Assembly: GCA_947176745.1 (NCBI GenBank)
Contig: CAMWRV010000008.1
Location: 1-60,130 of the forward strand
From: an uncultured Muribaculaceae bacterium
Lineage (GTDB): Bacteria; Bacteroidota; Bacteroidia; Bacteroidales; Muribaculaceae
DNA length: 60,130 nt
Direction: 5' to 3'
Shown here: piece by piece, positions 1 through 9,305 of the stretch
Position numbering within the stretch: the first letter of the stretch is position 1
Layout: each line of letters opens with the position of its first letter
Program-made: the position numbers and the translations under genes
The notes under the pieces: generated by a model
The model's input: the letters and a program-made list of their open reading frames with translations, nothing else
The model's database searches: none
What the model was told of the DNA's origin: nothing

Positions 1-1381
1 GGTCGGCGGTCGACTCCATTACGTAGCTTACGTTGTAGGGGTCGGCTTCTGTGCCTGAGCCGGAGGGACGCGGTGTGTCGCCTGTCGATGAGCCGGGCTC
101 CACACCCTCGATCTCGAACGAATCTTTGGTGCCGGCGTTGTCGACGATCGCTGTCATGCCGACATATTCGCCGATCGTGCCGTTCACCTCTATGCGGCGG
201 CGGTAGACTTCCGGATTGTCGGCAAGGTTGCCGTAATAACGGAACACGCTGTTCTGCGGCAGCTCGACAACCACGCAGTTGAACACATCCTTCTCGTCAG
301 GATCGGAAGCGATCAGCAGGTTGTTGTCCATCTCGGCATCGCTGCCGAATATCGCGTCGGCATTGGATGTGACGGTGCTTACTCCGGCTTTGATCGAGCC
401 GACGATGTAGCCGGTCACCCAGCCCGACATGCCCTGGTTCTCGGGGTTGAGAGCCTGGCCGACCGTGTAGGGACGGTCTTTGGCGCCATCTTCGGTGATC
501 TGCACGTCGGCAAGGTCGCGGAGCACGAGCTGCCACGCGTCGCCGTAGTATGACAGAATGCCGCGCACACGGCCTGTGCCTTCGGGAAGAATGTTGTTGT
601 AGAAGTTCGAATACCCGGAGTTGCGCACGGTCAGCGTCTGGTTGTTGACGTCGATCAGCGTGCGGTTGGCACTCTCCTGATAGTCGGAGTAGTTGAGCTC
701 GCCCGCGCCTTCGAAACGAACGTTGCGGAACTCGACAAGCTGGCTCTGCATGCTGGTCAGAAGAAGGCTGTTCACCTCGTCGAACGAGTTGAAGACAAAG
801 CAGTGCATCTTGTCGGCCGGGACATCGTCTTTGCCGTAACGGATGTACGCGCAGTCAGGATCGGGAAGACCGTTGCGCTCGGAGTGCGCCAGCCAGTAGT
901 CGTAGGCCATGAAGCCGAGCTGAGGCTCGCCGCTGTAGGGCTCGCCGGGTGCGCCCACCTGCTGAAGGCCGCGGTAGTAGCCGATGTTGAGGCCTGTCAT
1001 GTCGACAAGCACTTCCTGTCCGAGACGATAGTCTACATACATGCTCGACTGGTTGAGCGAGAACGCGAGTGCCGCGGTCTCGTCCTGAAGCACGAGCGAT
1101 TTGTAGATATTGCCGCTTGCGTCGCTCGATATGACGCGGCCTTTGATTATCACATGCTCGCCGCCGGTGACGTTGCCGTCGGCATCGTAGGTCTCGGTGC
1201 CGGGCAGATAGCCCACGGGCACCGACTGTCCCTCATAAGCGGTCTTGAGGTCGAGTATTGTCATGTTTGCCTCCAGTGCCGACGTGGGAATCTCAAGCTC
1301 CGGAGTGTCCATGTCGGCCTGGCATCCGCCGAAGACAAGACCCGCAAGCGCGGCAAGACACGCGTATATTGGTTTTCTCAT
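1..1381 (-). CDS. DUF5689/DUF6359-type surface lipoprotein (3' end outside window)
   Basis: This frame is open from an ATG at 1381 to the window edge, so about 460 N-terminal residues are visible and the C-terminus is missing. A lipoprotein signal is seen (LAGLVFGGC, Cys at about residue 20). Residues about 30-170 match the DUF5689 pattern (ISSDASGNIYKSLVLQD, then a YRLGQEVLVD stretch), an OB-like domain of Bacteroidetes lipoproteins. Residues about 290-430 (YTVGQAL, GWVTGYIVGSI, NNLLIASDP) match DUF6359, and a second such repeat begins at the edge (GTEADPYNVSYVMEST). The gene is last in a minus-strand series with a second lipoprotein, a TonB receptor and a secreted EEP nuclease. Role inferred: outer-membrane accessory of that uptake system, perhaps nucleic-acid or phosphate-ester binding. 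The domain calls come from memory of family patterns. Confidence 0.8.
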   Translation of the reverse strand, partial: MRKPIYACLAALAGLVFGGCQADMDTPELEIPTSALEANMTILDLKTAYEGQSVPVGYLPGTETYDADGNVTGGEHVIIKGRVISSDASGNIYKSLVLQDETAALAFSLNQSSMYVDYRLGQEVLVDMTGLNIGYYRGLQQVGAPGEPYSGEPQLGFMAYDYWLAHSERNGLPDPDCAYIRYGKDDVPADKMHCFVFNSFDEVNSLLLTSMQSQLVEFRNVRFEGAGELNYSDYQESANRTLIDVNNQTLTVRNSGYSNFYNNILPEGTGRVRGILSYYGDAWQLVLRDLADVQITEDGAKDRPYTVGQALNPENQGMSGWVTGYIVGSIKAGVSTVTSNADAIFGSDAEMDNNLLIASDPDEKDVFNCVVVELPQNSVFRYYGNLADNPEVYRRRIEVNGTIGEYVGMTAIVDNAGTKDSFEIEGVEPGSSTGDTPRPSGSGTEADPYNVSYVMESTAD

Positions 1382-1403
1382 TGTTCTATTGTTTTTGTAC
1401 CTG

Positions 1404-3029
1404 TTATTTTATTCCTATCAGGCTCAGCGAACGGATCTCCCATGTGTCGGCGCCGCTCTCGTCTGACTCGTATTTGAACCCGAGTTCGACTGTCTTGCCT
1501 GCAAAGTCGGAGATGTCGATGATGCCGCTTGTAGAGAACACCCACTTGCCCGATACAGGCCATGCGGGGATAGCGAACTCTGTCCATTCGGTGTCGCCGG
1601 CCTCGCGCACCACTACCTTGCCGAGTCGTGTGATGGTGGTCTGGAAGCTCGCGGCGTGATCGAAGCTGAGTCCGACGTTCTTGTATTCGCTAAGGTCTAC
1701 CGGCGAGGAGTAGGCGTAGGAGAGCGCCGGGTTGTTGCGGCTGTTGTAGAACGCCGAGCCGTTGAGGTAATAGCCGCCGTTGTATTCTTTCCACTGCCAT
1801 ACGCGGCTTATACCGCCGGTGAGAAGCACATTGTCGTAGGTCCAGCCGTCGGCGCCGCCGGCGTCGTTGGCTCCGAGCGACGTGTAGAATTCCGAAGCCT
1901 TGGTCCAGTCTGCGGGTTCTGCGCAGCTGCCCACATTGATGTTGTCGAGGCAGTATGTCACCGAATTGCCGTAGCCGCCGCGCTCTGCACGGTATCTCCA
2001 GCCGATATACACGACTCCGGAGAAAGCTTCGAGGCTGATCTTGCCCGAGCCCGTCCATGCGCTGTAGCCGCGCGCCGGAGCCTCGGCGAATGTGGCGTCA
2101 AGAAGATTGCACTCTGCAGTGGCCGGATCTGACGTTGTCATGACGTACACCTCGATCGAACTGCCTGATGCCGGATTGGCGGCCGAGCTCTCGAATTCGA
2201 GTGTCTTCTCGGGCAGCGACTCAAGGTCTACGGGGGGAGTGACGAGCCAGTGCTCGTAGGGGCCTCCTCCCTCGAAACCGAGGAAGGCGTCGGTGGCGAT
2301 ATAGTTGTTGTCGTCTGTCACGACCACCTGCCATCCCGACAGATTGCCTTCGGTCGGCTCGTTGCGCCAGCCCTGTGTGGCGAGAGCGTCGATGGTCGTG
2401 GCTGCGGTGAAGTTCTGATAGAACTTGCCGACAGGATCCACTTCCTTCGCAGGAGCCGGCTCTGTGCCATCAGGGCCCCAGTTCCACGCCACAAGCGAGC
2501 GGACTCCGTATTCGCCGCAGTAGGTCTGACCTGTGGTTCCCTGGATGCAGACCTCCTTGTAGAGGGCTGCTGGATTCGACACGAGTCCGAGATCGTTGCG
2601 CATGTTGGAGGGGAGCTGCACTGTGGCCACCACTTCAAGAAGCGAGTCGCGGAGCGCCTCGTAGGCCGGAGTGTCGCCTGCTTCCGAAAGTTCAGTCAGA
2701 CGCTCGAACGGACGGTAGTCGTCGGCGATCAGCATGTTGGTCTCTGTGGTGAAGGGAGCCTCGAAATCGCCGGAGTTGGCGTTGAGCACAGTCGATTTTT
2801 CGGTGTCGATCACTCCGACTATATAGCCTTTGACCCAGGCGGGATTCATCTGATAGTTGACCGAGCCAAGACGCGCCTGTGCCGATGTGAACGGATTGTC
2901 CCACGCGCCTGTGCCGAGTCCGGCCTCCGGAAGCACCACGGGAGGCTCGGCGAAGTCGTCGCTGCATGACGCGAGCGCTGCTCCTGCAAGCGCTGCAGCC
3001 ATCCAGACATATTTTACTGATTTGATCAT
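1404..3029 (-). CDS. Surface lipoprotein with DUF6359-like and choice-of-anchor-J-like domains
   Basis: The 541-residue protein starts with a lipoprotein signal (AAALAGAALASC). Residues about 38-185 resemble DUF6359 (NPFTSAQA, WVKGYIVGVI, TNMLIADD), the domain also present in the neighbouring DUF5689 lipoprotein. Residues about 200-365 form a choice-of-anchor-J / cleaved-adhesin type beta sandwich (FYQNFTAA, HWLVTPPVDL, YCLDNINVG). A second similar sandwich follows to the C-terminus (SYAYSSPVDLSEY, WEIRSLSLIGIK). It lies 53 nt after the TonB receptor and 22 nt before the DUF5689 gene, so co-transcription is likely. Function inferred: substrate-binding accessory of the receptor. The paired sandwiches suggest protein or polymer binding, but no catalytic motif is visible. 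Confidence 0.8.
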   Translation of the reverse strand: MIKSVKYVWMAAALAGAALASCSDDFAEPPVVLPEAGLGTGAWDNPFTSAQARLGSVNYQMNPAWVKGYIVGVIDTEKSTVLNANSGDFEAPFTTETNMLIADDYRPFERLTELSEAGDTPAYEALRDSLLEVVATVQLPSNMRNDLGLVSNPAALYKEVCIQGTTGQTYCGEYGVRSLVAWNWGPDGTEPAPAKEVDPVGKFYQNFTAATTIDALATQGWRNEPTEGNLSGWQVVVTDDNNYIATDAFLGFEGGGPYEHWLVTPPVDLESLPEKTLEFESSAANPASGSSIEVYVMTTSDPATAECNLLDATFAEAPARGYSAWTGSGKISLEAFSGVVYIGWRYRAERGGYGNSVTYCLDNINVGSCAEPADWTKASEFYTSLGANDAGGADGWTYDNVLLTGGISRVWQWKEYNGGYYLNGSAFYNSRNNPALSYAYSSPVDLSEYKNVGLSFDHAASFQTTITRLGKVVVREAGDTEWTEFAIPAWPVSGKWVFSTSGIIDISDFAGKTVELGFKYESDESGADTWEIRSLSLIGIK

Positions 3030-3082
3030 CTTTTCTGTTTTTTGAATTCCTTTATAAGTTCAGGATCAGTGTGCGGCCGGCG

Positions 3083-5962
3083 TCAGAAGCGAATGCCGAC
3101 GTTGAAGTAGACACGTATGCCCTGGGCATACCATATCTTGTTTCCGAACTTGTTGACATCATAGTTCGTATAGTCGAACTTGCTTTCCTGCCATCCGCCG
3201 GTCTGGATGTTGCGGTTGTCAAGAAGGTTGTTGACGCTGAGGTTGAAGTTGAGCGATCCGAATTTGGTGTAGATGATCTTGCCGACCGACAGGTTCATCA
3301 CCCACTCGGAGTTGAGTTTGTCCTGACGGGTGATCTCGGCGCGGCGTGCCATGTATTCCTCTTCGGTCGTACAGAACTTCCAGAGTCCTTCCATCTCCTC
3401 GTGACGTGTCGGCGCCAGCTCGAAGTAGGCGTCGCCGAACCACTGGGCGTTGACCTCGAAGAACCACTGGCTGATGTTGTAGTTGACAGCGAACGACACT
3501 GCCTGCTGCGGTGTGCCGCCGATGTAGTAGTTCTTCAGATATGTGCGGCGTGTAACGTCGTCGGCCATGCCGTTCTCATAGCTGCGGGTGCCGAGAGGAT
3601 TGTTCTTGTACTGGTATTTGGCGATCGTTCCGGCTGCCGACACACTCAGGTTGCTGAGGATCTTGTATTCCATGCCGAGCTCGATGCCCTTGTATTCGCT
3701 CTCGACTCCGCTCATGGCGTAGTTGACAAACGAGCTGAGGTCGTAGTCGTAGAACGCGGTGCGCTTCAGACCGTCCCACATGCGGGTGTAGTATCCGGTG
3801 AGTGATCCGCGGAAGTTATGGTAGTTCCACGTGTAGCTCAGATCGGCCGAGAAGTATTTCTCTGATTTCAGATCGGGCACCGCGGTGTCTTTCGTGCGGG
3901 GCGACACATATGCGTCGTTGGGCATCGGGGCGCGTGTGCCGGCTCCGACATGGGCGGTGAAGTAGTTGCGTCCGTTGAGCTTGTAAGTGGCGCCTGCCTT
4001 GATCGAGCCGTTTACGAATGTGTGGGTCTCTCCCTTGCCGTATGAGCGGACAACCGGAGTCCAGTTGCTGTCGTAGACGATGTTGCCTTCGGCATCGCGT
4101 GTGCCGGCCACATGGTTGCCGCTCTGGTCGATCCAGCCGAACTGGCCCTCGGCGCGGCCGTTCATCATCCGGCCGTCACGCTGGAAGGAGGTCAGCGAGC
4201 CTTCTGCAGCCCAGTCCACGTTCCAGTGGTCGGTCACAAGCTGGTTCTGATACCAGAGGTGGGCGTTGTGGTTGTAGATGTGATAGTCGTAGCCGAACAC
4301 GTCACCTTTGCCGACACGACGGTCGGGATTGAGAATGTTATTCTGCATTATGTCGACATTGCCCGCGAAGTCACGCTCGGAGAAGTTGTCGACGTCGCGC
4401 CAGAACTCGCCTCCCAGCAGATCGCGGATGGTCTTGTAGTAGTGCGCGTCGGTAAATGTGTAGCCCACTCCGGCCTGAAGCGTCAGGTGGTCGTTAAGAC
4501 GGTGGTCGAGATAGGAGTTGAGCATATAGGCGTTGAAGTCCGAATGACGGTCTTCAAGAATGTAGGTCGACTGTCCGAGAAGCGAGGGATCGCGATCGAA
4601 CTGGTCGCGGTTGAGAAGGTTCGCCTGGTACATGGCGTTCCAGTCAAGCTGGCGGTGCGACTTGTCGCCGCCCCACCATTCGGCCACATAGTCCATCTGG
4701 TTCATCTGGTCTTCGTAGAGATCGGGATATACCAGCGGATCGGCGGTCGGATGGAAGTAATACGGCAGGTTGCGGTAGTAGTCCGGACGGGGGTCGGGGG
4801 CCTGGTACCAGTTGAGTGCCGACGAGCTGTAGTTGCTCGACCGGAAGCCGAGTCCGGTGTTGAGCCGTGTGCCCATCTGAGGCTTCCAGATCCAGTTGAC
4901 AAGAACTGACGGGTCGAACGACTCGATGATGCGCGACGATTTCTTCTCGCCGTTGAGATAGCCCCACGAGGGGTTGTAGAGATTCGAGCCGGCCAGATCG
5001 TAGGCCTGCTGTGTGGCGGCTGCGTTGGTGGCGCGCTGGGTCGGTGCTCCCCAGGTCGATATGTTGAGCGAGTGGCGGTCGTTGAATATCTTCTGGAGCG
5101 AGAGGCTGTAGCCGAACGAGTTGTAGAACGTTCCCTCGATCACTCCCTCCGGAGCGTAGCGGCCGATGATCGACGCCGAGAAGGCCCAGCCGTTCTTGGT
5201 CACGCCGGTCGAATACTGGAGCATGGCGCGGAGCATGTAGCTTGAGTTGGTGTATGACAGTCCTCCGCGCCAGCCGGGTGCGTATTCCGACGCATAGGTG
5301 GTGACGTTGTTGGAGCCGCCGATCGAACCGTAGCCGTAGGGCGCGGCTGCCTGTCCGATCTCGGTGGTGCGGTTGCGGAACGCGTTTGACGTCATGCCGC
5401 CGAACATCGAGAAGTTGAAGCGGCCGCGCATGGCGTCGTTCATGTTGAAGCCGTTGACATAGCCTGTCTGCCAGCTCTGGTCGTAACCGCGCAGGCGGAA
5501 TCTGACTGTCGTGAAGTCGAAGTTGGCGGCCTGGTAGTAGATGTCGTCGGTCGCGCCCTGGATCGTTCCGATCGACTGGCCGATTCCGTCGTCATCCATC
5601 AGGTCTTCCTCGTTGAAGAGAAAGTTGTCGGAGTCAAGCCGCGAGGCGGTGAAACCCGCAGGTGTCAGCCTGATATCTCCCAGATTACGTATCATGCCGT
5701 CGGTGAGGCTGATGTCGACCCAGGAGTCTTCATAGCCCGAGGCGATGATCTCTATGACATCGGCTCCGGGAGCCGCGTCGCTGATGGTGAACACGCCGTC
5801 AGGGCCGCTCACCACGAAGATGGCCTGGTCGCGAAGCAGGATGTTGGCGCCTGCCACGGCCTTGCCGGTCTGAGCATCGACAAGTGTGCCCTTGACCCCC
5901 GTGCCTGCAAGCGACGGAAGAACCAGACACAAGAGTGTCAGCAGTGTTAGTTTGATTCGCAT
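3083..5962 (-). CDS. TonB-dependent receptor with carboxypeptidase-regulatory-like N-terminal domain
   Basis: A 959-residue outer-membrane receptor. The ATG at 5962 gives a clean signal peptide (MRIKLTLLTLLCLVLPSLA); longer in-frame starts run back into the upstream nuclease gene and lack one. Residues about 20-100 are the Ig-like regulatory fold (GVKGTLVDAQTGKAVAGANI, IIASGYEDSWVDI). A plug-like region follows (residues about 105-240), then a long beta-barrel rich in alternating aromatic strands and ending in YFNVGIRF, a terminal-Phe barrel signature. No long SusC-type RagA signature and no SusD neighbour are present, so it is a receptor partnered with DUF5689 lipoproteins. Transport energy would come from TonB-ExbBD encoded elsewhere. 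The substrate is not readable from sequence; the adjacent nuclease suggests a nucleic-acid breakdown product (inference). Confidence 0.88.
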   Translation of the reverse strand: MRIKLTLLTLLCLVLPSLAGTGVKGTLVDAQTGKAVAGANILLRDQAIFVVSGPDGVFTISDAAPGADVIEIIASGYEDSWVDISLTDGMIRNLGDIRLTPAGFTASRLDSDNFLFNEEDLMDDDGIGQSIGTIQGATDDIYYQAANFDFTTVRFRLRGYDQSWQTGYVNGFNMNDAMRGRFNFSMFGGMTSNAFRNRTTEIGQAAAPYGYGSIGGSNNVTTYASEYAPGWRGGLSYTNSSYMLRAMLQYSTGVTKNGWAFSASIIGRYAPEGVIEGTFYNSFGYSLSLQKIFNDRHSLNISTWGAPTQRATNAAATQQAYDLAGSNLYNPSWGYLNGEKKSSRIIESFDPSVLVNWIWKPQMGTRLNTGLGFRSSNYSSSALNWYQAPDPRPDYYRNLPYYFHPTADPLVYPDLYEDQMNQMDYVAEWWGGDKSHRQLDWNAMYQANLLNRDQFDRDPSLLGQSTYILEDRHSDFNAYMLNSYLDHRLNDHLTLQAGVGYTFTDAHYYKTIRDLLGGEFWRDVDNFSERDFAGNVDIMQNNILNPDRRVGKGDVFGYDYHIYNHNAHLWYQNQLVTDHWNVDWAAEGSLTSFQRDGRMMNGRAEGQFGWIDQSGNHVAGTRDAEGNIVYDSNWTPVVRSYGKGETHTFVNGSIKAGATYKLNGRNYFTAHVGAGTRAPMPNDAYVSPRTKDTAVPDLKSEKYFSADLSYTWNYHNFRGSLTGYYTRMWDGLKRTAFYDYDLSSFVNYAMSGVESEYKGIELGMEYKILSNLSVSAAGTIAKYQYKNNPLGTRSYENGMADDVTRRTYLKNYYIGGTPQQAVSFAVNYNISQWFFEVNAQWFGDAYFELAPTRHEEMEGLWKFCTTEEEYMARRAEITRQDKLNSEWVMNLSVGKIIYTKFGSLNFNLSVNNLLDNRNIQTGGWQESKFDYTNYDVNKFGNKIWYAQGIRVYFNVGIRF

Positions 5963-6029
5963 TGTCTTGTTGTATTGTTGTTTTTCTCTTTTGTTGGCTG
6001 CAGGTCTTTTGCCGGTGTGACGGCTGTTG

Positions 6030-7094
6030 TCAGTTGGCCACCTCCTTGACAAGGAAGATCTCGGTCGGCAGGTGGTCGGAATAGCCGTCGGTCCATACTC
6101 CGCCCGAGAATGTGCGGTGCGGATAGCCCTTGTACTGGCCATCTGCCTGAAGAAGGAAGTGCTTGTTGAGCACTTCTGCGGCATAGAATCTGAGTCCGCA
6201 TTTGCCGTCGACGATGTTGCTGTTGACTATGATCTGGTCAAACAGGTCCCAGCCGCCCCGGTAGATGTAGGAGCCGATACCTTTGTCGAGTTTCTCCCAG
6301 AACGGATTGTAGAATCCTCCGGGCTGGATCTTCTCTATGTCACGCACTGCGCCGAGCACCTCGGCCACAGACTTGTTGTTGGGATCGTCGTTGAGGTCGC
6401 CCATTGTGATGATGCCGATGTCGGGATACTGCTTCAGCAGATCGGCTGCGATCCGGGCGTTGAGCGCGGCGGCCGCCTCGCGGAGCCAGCTGCTCTCTGC
6501 CGAGCCTCCGCGGCGCGAAGGCCAGTGGTTCACGATGATGGCCACGCGCGAATATCCGGTCTGGCGATTGCCCATCAGGCCGATGACACACATCTGGTCG
6601 CGGGTGCGGAATTTCGGAAGTTCCGGTATCTCAAGCCGGTGGTTCTCGACTTTGAGCACTCTGAAAAGATCCGGATTGTAGAGAAGGCTCACGTCGACGC
6701 CGCGGGCATCGGGCGAGTCGTGGTGCACTATCTGGAGATTCCAGTCCTTGATGGCGTCGGCCTTGACAAGATCCTGAAGCACCGACAGGTTCTCGACCTC
6801 GCTCACTCCGATCACGGCCGGCCCGATGGGGGTGGTCTTGGTCGTCATCTGCGAGATCGCATAACTGAGACGGTTGATTTTCGACCAGTATTTGCGACTG
6901 TCCCATTTGTTCCCTCCCTTGGGAGTGAACTCGAAGTCATATTTGCCATTGTTGTTGATCGTGTCGAACAGGTTCTCGAGATTGTAGAACGCCACTCCGA
7001 ACATCGCCACTTTTTTCTCTTGCGCATTGACCGGAAGCATGCCGATCAGCGCGGCAAGAATCGCGGCCATCGCCGCAAGTCTGCGGGTTTTCAT
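6030..7094 (-). CDS. Secreted endonuclease/exonuclease/phosphatase (EEP) family protein
   Basis: A 354-residue exported protein with signal peptide MKTRRLAAMAAILAALIGML..NAQ. The EEP (DNase I-like) signature residues are present in order: YNLENLF (Asn for metal), GVSEVEN (metal Glu), a VDVSLLYNP strand, VNHWPSRRGG (catalytic His region), GDLNDDPNN (Asp/Asn pair) and YSDHLPTEI (terminal Asp-His). These make a Mg-dependent phosphodiesterase or phosphatase acting on nucleic acid, nucleotides or phospholipid headgroups. It is first in the minus-strand series leading into a TonB receptor and two surface lipoproteins, with 67 nt to the receptor start. Inference: an outside-the-cytoplasm nuclease feeding the importer. 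A sphingomyelinase-like specificity cannot be excluded from motifs alone. Confidence 0.88.
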   Translation of the reverse strand: MKTRRLAAMAAILAALIGMLPVNAQEKKVAMFGVAFYNLENLFDTINNNGKYDFEFTPKGGNKWDSRKYWSKINRLSYAISQMTTKTTPIGPAVIGVSEVENLSVLQDLVKADAIKDWNLQIVHHDSPDARGVDVSLLYNPDLFRVLKVENHRLEIPELPKFRTRDQMCVIGLMGNRQTGYSRVAIIVNHWPSRRGGSAESSWLREAAAALNARIAADLLKQYPDIGIITMGDLNDDPNNKSVAEVLGAVRDIEKIQPGGFYNPFWEKLDKGIGSYIYRGGWDLFDQIIVNSNIVDGKCGLRFYAAEVLNKHFLLQADGQYKGYPHRTFSGGVWTDGYSDHLPTEIFLVKEVAN

Positions 7095-7146
7095 CTGTAG
7101 GTTTGTTATAAGGTTTGGTTGTCTTGTTGTCTATTATATTTTGCCG

Positions 7147-7180
7147 ACAGGCAGGTGTCCGCATCGGGACACCTGCCTGT
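7147..7180 (-). terminator. Strong hairpin behind deoC, putative terminator
   Basis: A perfect 14-bp inverted repeat (arms 7147-7160 and 7167-7180, 6-nt loop) lies just after the deoC stop and before the nuclease gene. No long U-run follows on the minus strand (an A/T-rich stretch comes four bases later), so it is a terminator or processing hairpin rather than a textbook intrinsic terminator. Confidence 0.6.
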
Positions 7181-7195
7181 GGCGCTGACCCGCGG

Positions 7196-8074
7196 TCAGA
7201 AGTATTTCACTTCGCTGCCCTCGAGTGATGTCAGTATGTTGTTGGCAAGCGAACTTGCACCCAGACGGAAACAGTCGGCGTTGAGCCAGCCATCGCCGAG
7301 CACTTCCTTGACGATCGTGTAGTAGGCCACGGCATCGGCTGTGGTGCGCACGCCTCCGGCCGCCTTGAAGCCAACCTTGCGGCCTGTGGCCTCATGATAT
7401 TCCTTGATGCACTGACACATCACATAGGCGGCCTCAAGCGACGCGCCGCTGTAGATCTTGCCGGTCGAGGTCTTGATGAAGTCTGCCTCGCTGTACATGG
7501 CCAGAAGCGATGCGTTGCGTATCTTTTCGGCTGTTCCGAGGCAGCCTGTCTCAAGTATTACTTTCAGACGCGCGTCTTTGGCGGTGTGCTTAAGCTCGAT
7601 CAGCTCGTCGCAAAGCTCCTCGTAGTTGCCGTCGAGAAACATTCCGACGTTCATCACCACGTCGATCTCGTCGGCTCCGGCCTCTCTGGAGAGCGCTACG
7701 TCGGCCACCTTGACAGCCTGGAATGTCTGGCTTGAGGGGAAGCCGGCGGCTACCACACACACATCCACCCCCTCTACGTCGAGATTGCTGTCTACGACTT
7801 CGGCGAAGTTGCTGTAGACGCAGATCGCCGCCACGTGGGGATACTGCGGCCAGTCATTCTCGAAATCGTTGACGCGACGCGTGAATGCGGCCACGCTCTT
7901 TTCGGAGTCTTCTGTGCTCAGCGTCGTCAGATCTATGCTGCCGAGAAGAAACTTATAGACTTCCTTATTGTCGTTCTCGCTCGTTTTCTCAAGAATTTTC
8001 GCTACTGCAGCCTTGACCGCCGCGTCATCTGTAGTGACTTTGCTCTTGGCTATCACTTCCTCGTATCTGTCCAT
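7196..8074 (-). CDS. deoC: Deoxyribose-phosphate aldolase
   Basis: The 292-residue class I aldolase cleaves 2-deoxyribose-5-phosphate to glyceraldehyde-3-phosphate and acetaldehyde in deoxynucleoside catabolism. Seen motifs are DEIDVVMNVG (barrel strand), the Schiff-base Lys region FIKTSTGKI, and GFKAAGGVRTTADA with the second active-site Lys. An N-terminal extension of about 60 residues relative to the shorter E. coli type is usual for Bacteroidetes DeoC. It is a single cytoplasmic gene with its own candidate promoter (8191-8221) and a hairpin after the stop. The secreted nuclease operon downstream offers a loose link to deoxynucleoside salvage (inference). Confidence 0.97.
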   Translation of the reverse strand: MDRYEEVIAKSKVTTDDAAVKAAVAKILEKTSENDNKEVYKFLLGSIDLTTLSTEDSEKSVAAFTRRVNDFENDWPQYPHVAAICVYSNFAEVVDSNLDVEGVDVCVVAAGFPSSQTFQAVKVADVALSREAGADEIDVVMNVGMFLDGNYEELCDELIELKHTAKDARLKVILETGCLGTAEKIRNASLLAMYSEADFIKTSTGKIYSGASLEAAYVMCQCIKEYHEATGRKVGFKAAGGVRTTADAVAYYTIVKEVLGDGWLNADCFRLGASSLANNILTSLEGSEVKYF

Positions 8075-8190
8075 ATATTCTATGTTTTTCCGGTTATATG
8101 TATTGTGGAGCGCAGGCCTCCGCGATGCTTTCCGTTTTCTTGAAAACGCACTCTCACACGGTTTTGCCTTAGATCACTCGGTTAAACGCG

Positions 8191-8221
8191 CAAATATATG
8201 GATAATTTTTGAATATTGAAA
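8191..8221 (-). promoter_or_regulatory. Bacteroidetes-type promoter for deoC
   Basis: On the minus strand a TATATTTG -7 box (8191-8198) follows a TTTC -33 box (8218-8221; one mismatch to TTTG) after a 19-bp spacer. This predicts a start near 8185 and a leader of about 110 nt before deoC. The consensus is that of the Bacteroides primary sigma factor. Confidence 0.55.
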
Positions 8222-8233
8222 ATTTTTAACCTT

Positions 8234-8824
8234 TTAATCCAGCTTTTTAGAGGGTCCTCTATGTGGAGCGATGCGGTCGGGATTTTTCGACAGGAAGTCG
8301 GCCCATGATTTCGGACCTTTTGCCACAGCCGGTTTTCCTGTCTCATAAAAGTGGGTGAGCGCCACGGCGAGGGCATCGGTGGCGTCGAGAAGCCGGGGCA
8401 TGTCTTCCTGTTTCATATGAAGAAGGTGACGGAGCATGTTGGCCACCTGTTCTTTCGATGCCTGTCCGTTGCCGGTGACAGCCATCTTGATGGTGCGGGG
8501 GGCATATTCGGCCACGGGTATGTCGCGCGACAGCACGGCGGCCATGGCCACACCCTGGGCACGCCCGAGTTTGAGCATCGACTGCACGTTCTTGCCGAAA
8601 AAGGGAGCCTCAAGCGCCACTTCGTCGGGAAGATACTGCGCGGCAAGCCCTGAGACGCGCTCGAATATACGGTGCAGCCGCTTGTAATGGCTCTCGAACC
8701 GGCTCAGCTCGATAACACCCAAGACTATCACCTCGGTCTGCTTGCCGTTGACGCCGAGCACTCCGTATCCCATCACGTTCGTGCCGGGGTCGATGCCCAT
8801 GATTATCCTCTCGTATCGTTTCAC
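8234..8824 (-). CDS. ruvC: Crossover junction endodeoxyribonuclease RuvC
   Basis: The 196-residue protein carries the RNase H-fold acidic residues of Holliday-junction resolvase RuvC: GIDPGT (Asp12), ALEAPFF (Glu) and [10 protein letters not shown] (two Asp). The [16 protein letters not shown] helix is typical of the family. It resolves four-way junctions with RuvAB in recombinational repair. It is about 20-30 residues longer at the C-terminus than E. coli RuvC, with a basic tail ([11 protein letters not shown]). The gene stands alone; ruvA and ruvB are not in the window. It is transcribed in the same direction as the DUF4286 gene upstream, with 125 nt between them. Confidence 0.97.
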   Translation of the reverse strand: MKRYERIIMGIDPGTNVMGYGVLGVNGKQTEVIVLGVIELSRFESHYKRLHRIFERVSGLAAQYLPDEVALEAPFFGKNVQSMLKLGRAQGVAMAAVLSRDIPVAEYAPRTIKMAVTGNGQASKEQVANMLRHLLHMKQEDMPRLLDATDALAVALTHFYETGKPAVAKGPKSWADFLSKNPDRIAPHRGPSKKLD

Positions 8825-8831
8825 AACAAAT

Positions 8832-8864
8832 TATAAATGATGATTGATGAAGTATAAATGATGA
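8832..8864. repeat. Short TATAAATGATGA direct repeat
   Basis: The 12-mer TATAAATGATGA occurs at 8832-8843 and 8853-8864 (21-bp period) inside a TGATGA-rich stretch between ruvC and the DUF4286 gene. It appears to be degenerate low-complexity sequence; no function can be assigned. Confidence 0.6.
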
Positions 8865-8949
8865 GTAATGAGTGACAGATTACAAATAAATCATGAGAGA
8901 CTGATGACAGGTCGCAGATCTAAAAACTTGTTTAATAATTACTTGTCAT

Positions 8950-9279
8950 TTATAGAGATATTTCCTCGAAAACCGAGGTGAACACCATCGCCTGCGGTCC
9001 GAAGTGCTCTTCAAAGCGGGCCGCTACTGTAGGCAACGCCTCGCGGCTCCATTTCCGGGCCTCTTCGATCGAATCGAATTCCACCTGAAACGCCACACTC
9101 TGCGCCTCCGCCTGACGATAATCCACACCGCCGGCCTCACGCATCGCCGACAGCCGCACACGCCGCCCCCGCAGAGACTCCGCAAACAACCCCTCGCCCG
9201 CCACGAGTCCGCGCAGCCAGTCAATAAACTCCCCTTCTCTCTCCCTCTCCATCATGAAAGTAGCATTATGAATCACCAT
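8950..9279 (-). CDS. DUF4286 family small protein
   Basis: This 109-residue cytoplasmic protein has the DUF4286 pattern of Bacteroidetes: an N-terminal VIHNATFMMERE strand, a helix ending in the WL pair, a central QVEFDSIEEARKW segment and a C-terminal FGPQAMVFTSVFEEI stretch. The fold is probably a ferredoxin-like dimeric alpha/beta barrel (inference). There is no catalytic motif and no known role. The ATG at 9279 is the only sensible start. The predicted leader contains the 27-bp GGG-rich repeat array (9306-9413) and a candidate -7 box at 9455-9462. Confidence 0.85.
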   Translation of the reverse strand: MVIHNATFMMEREREGEFIDWLRGLVAGEGLFAESLRGRRVRLSAMREAGGVDYRQAEAQSVAFQVEFDSIEEARKWSREALPTVAARFEEHFGPQAMVFTSVFEEISL

Positions 9280-9305
9280 ATCCCTTAAATTAAAGATTTC
9301 CTAAT

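Noticed and set aside
5963..6184. 74-codon N-terminal extension of the TonB receptor
   Set aside because: It overlaps the nuclease gene and would bury the signal peptide beginning at 5962.
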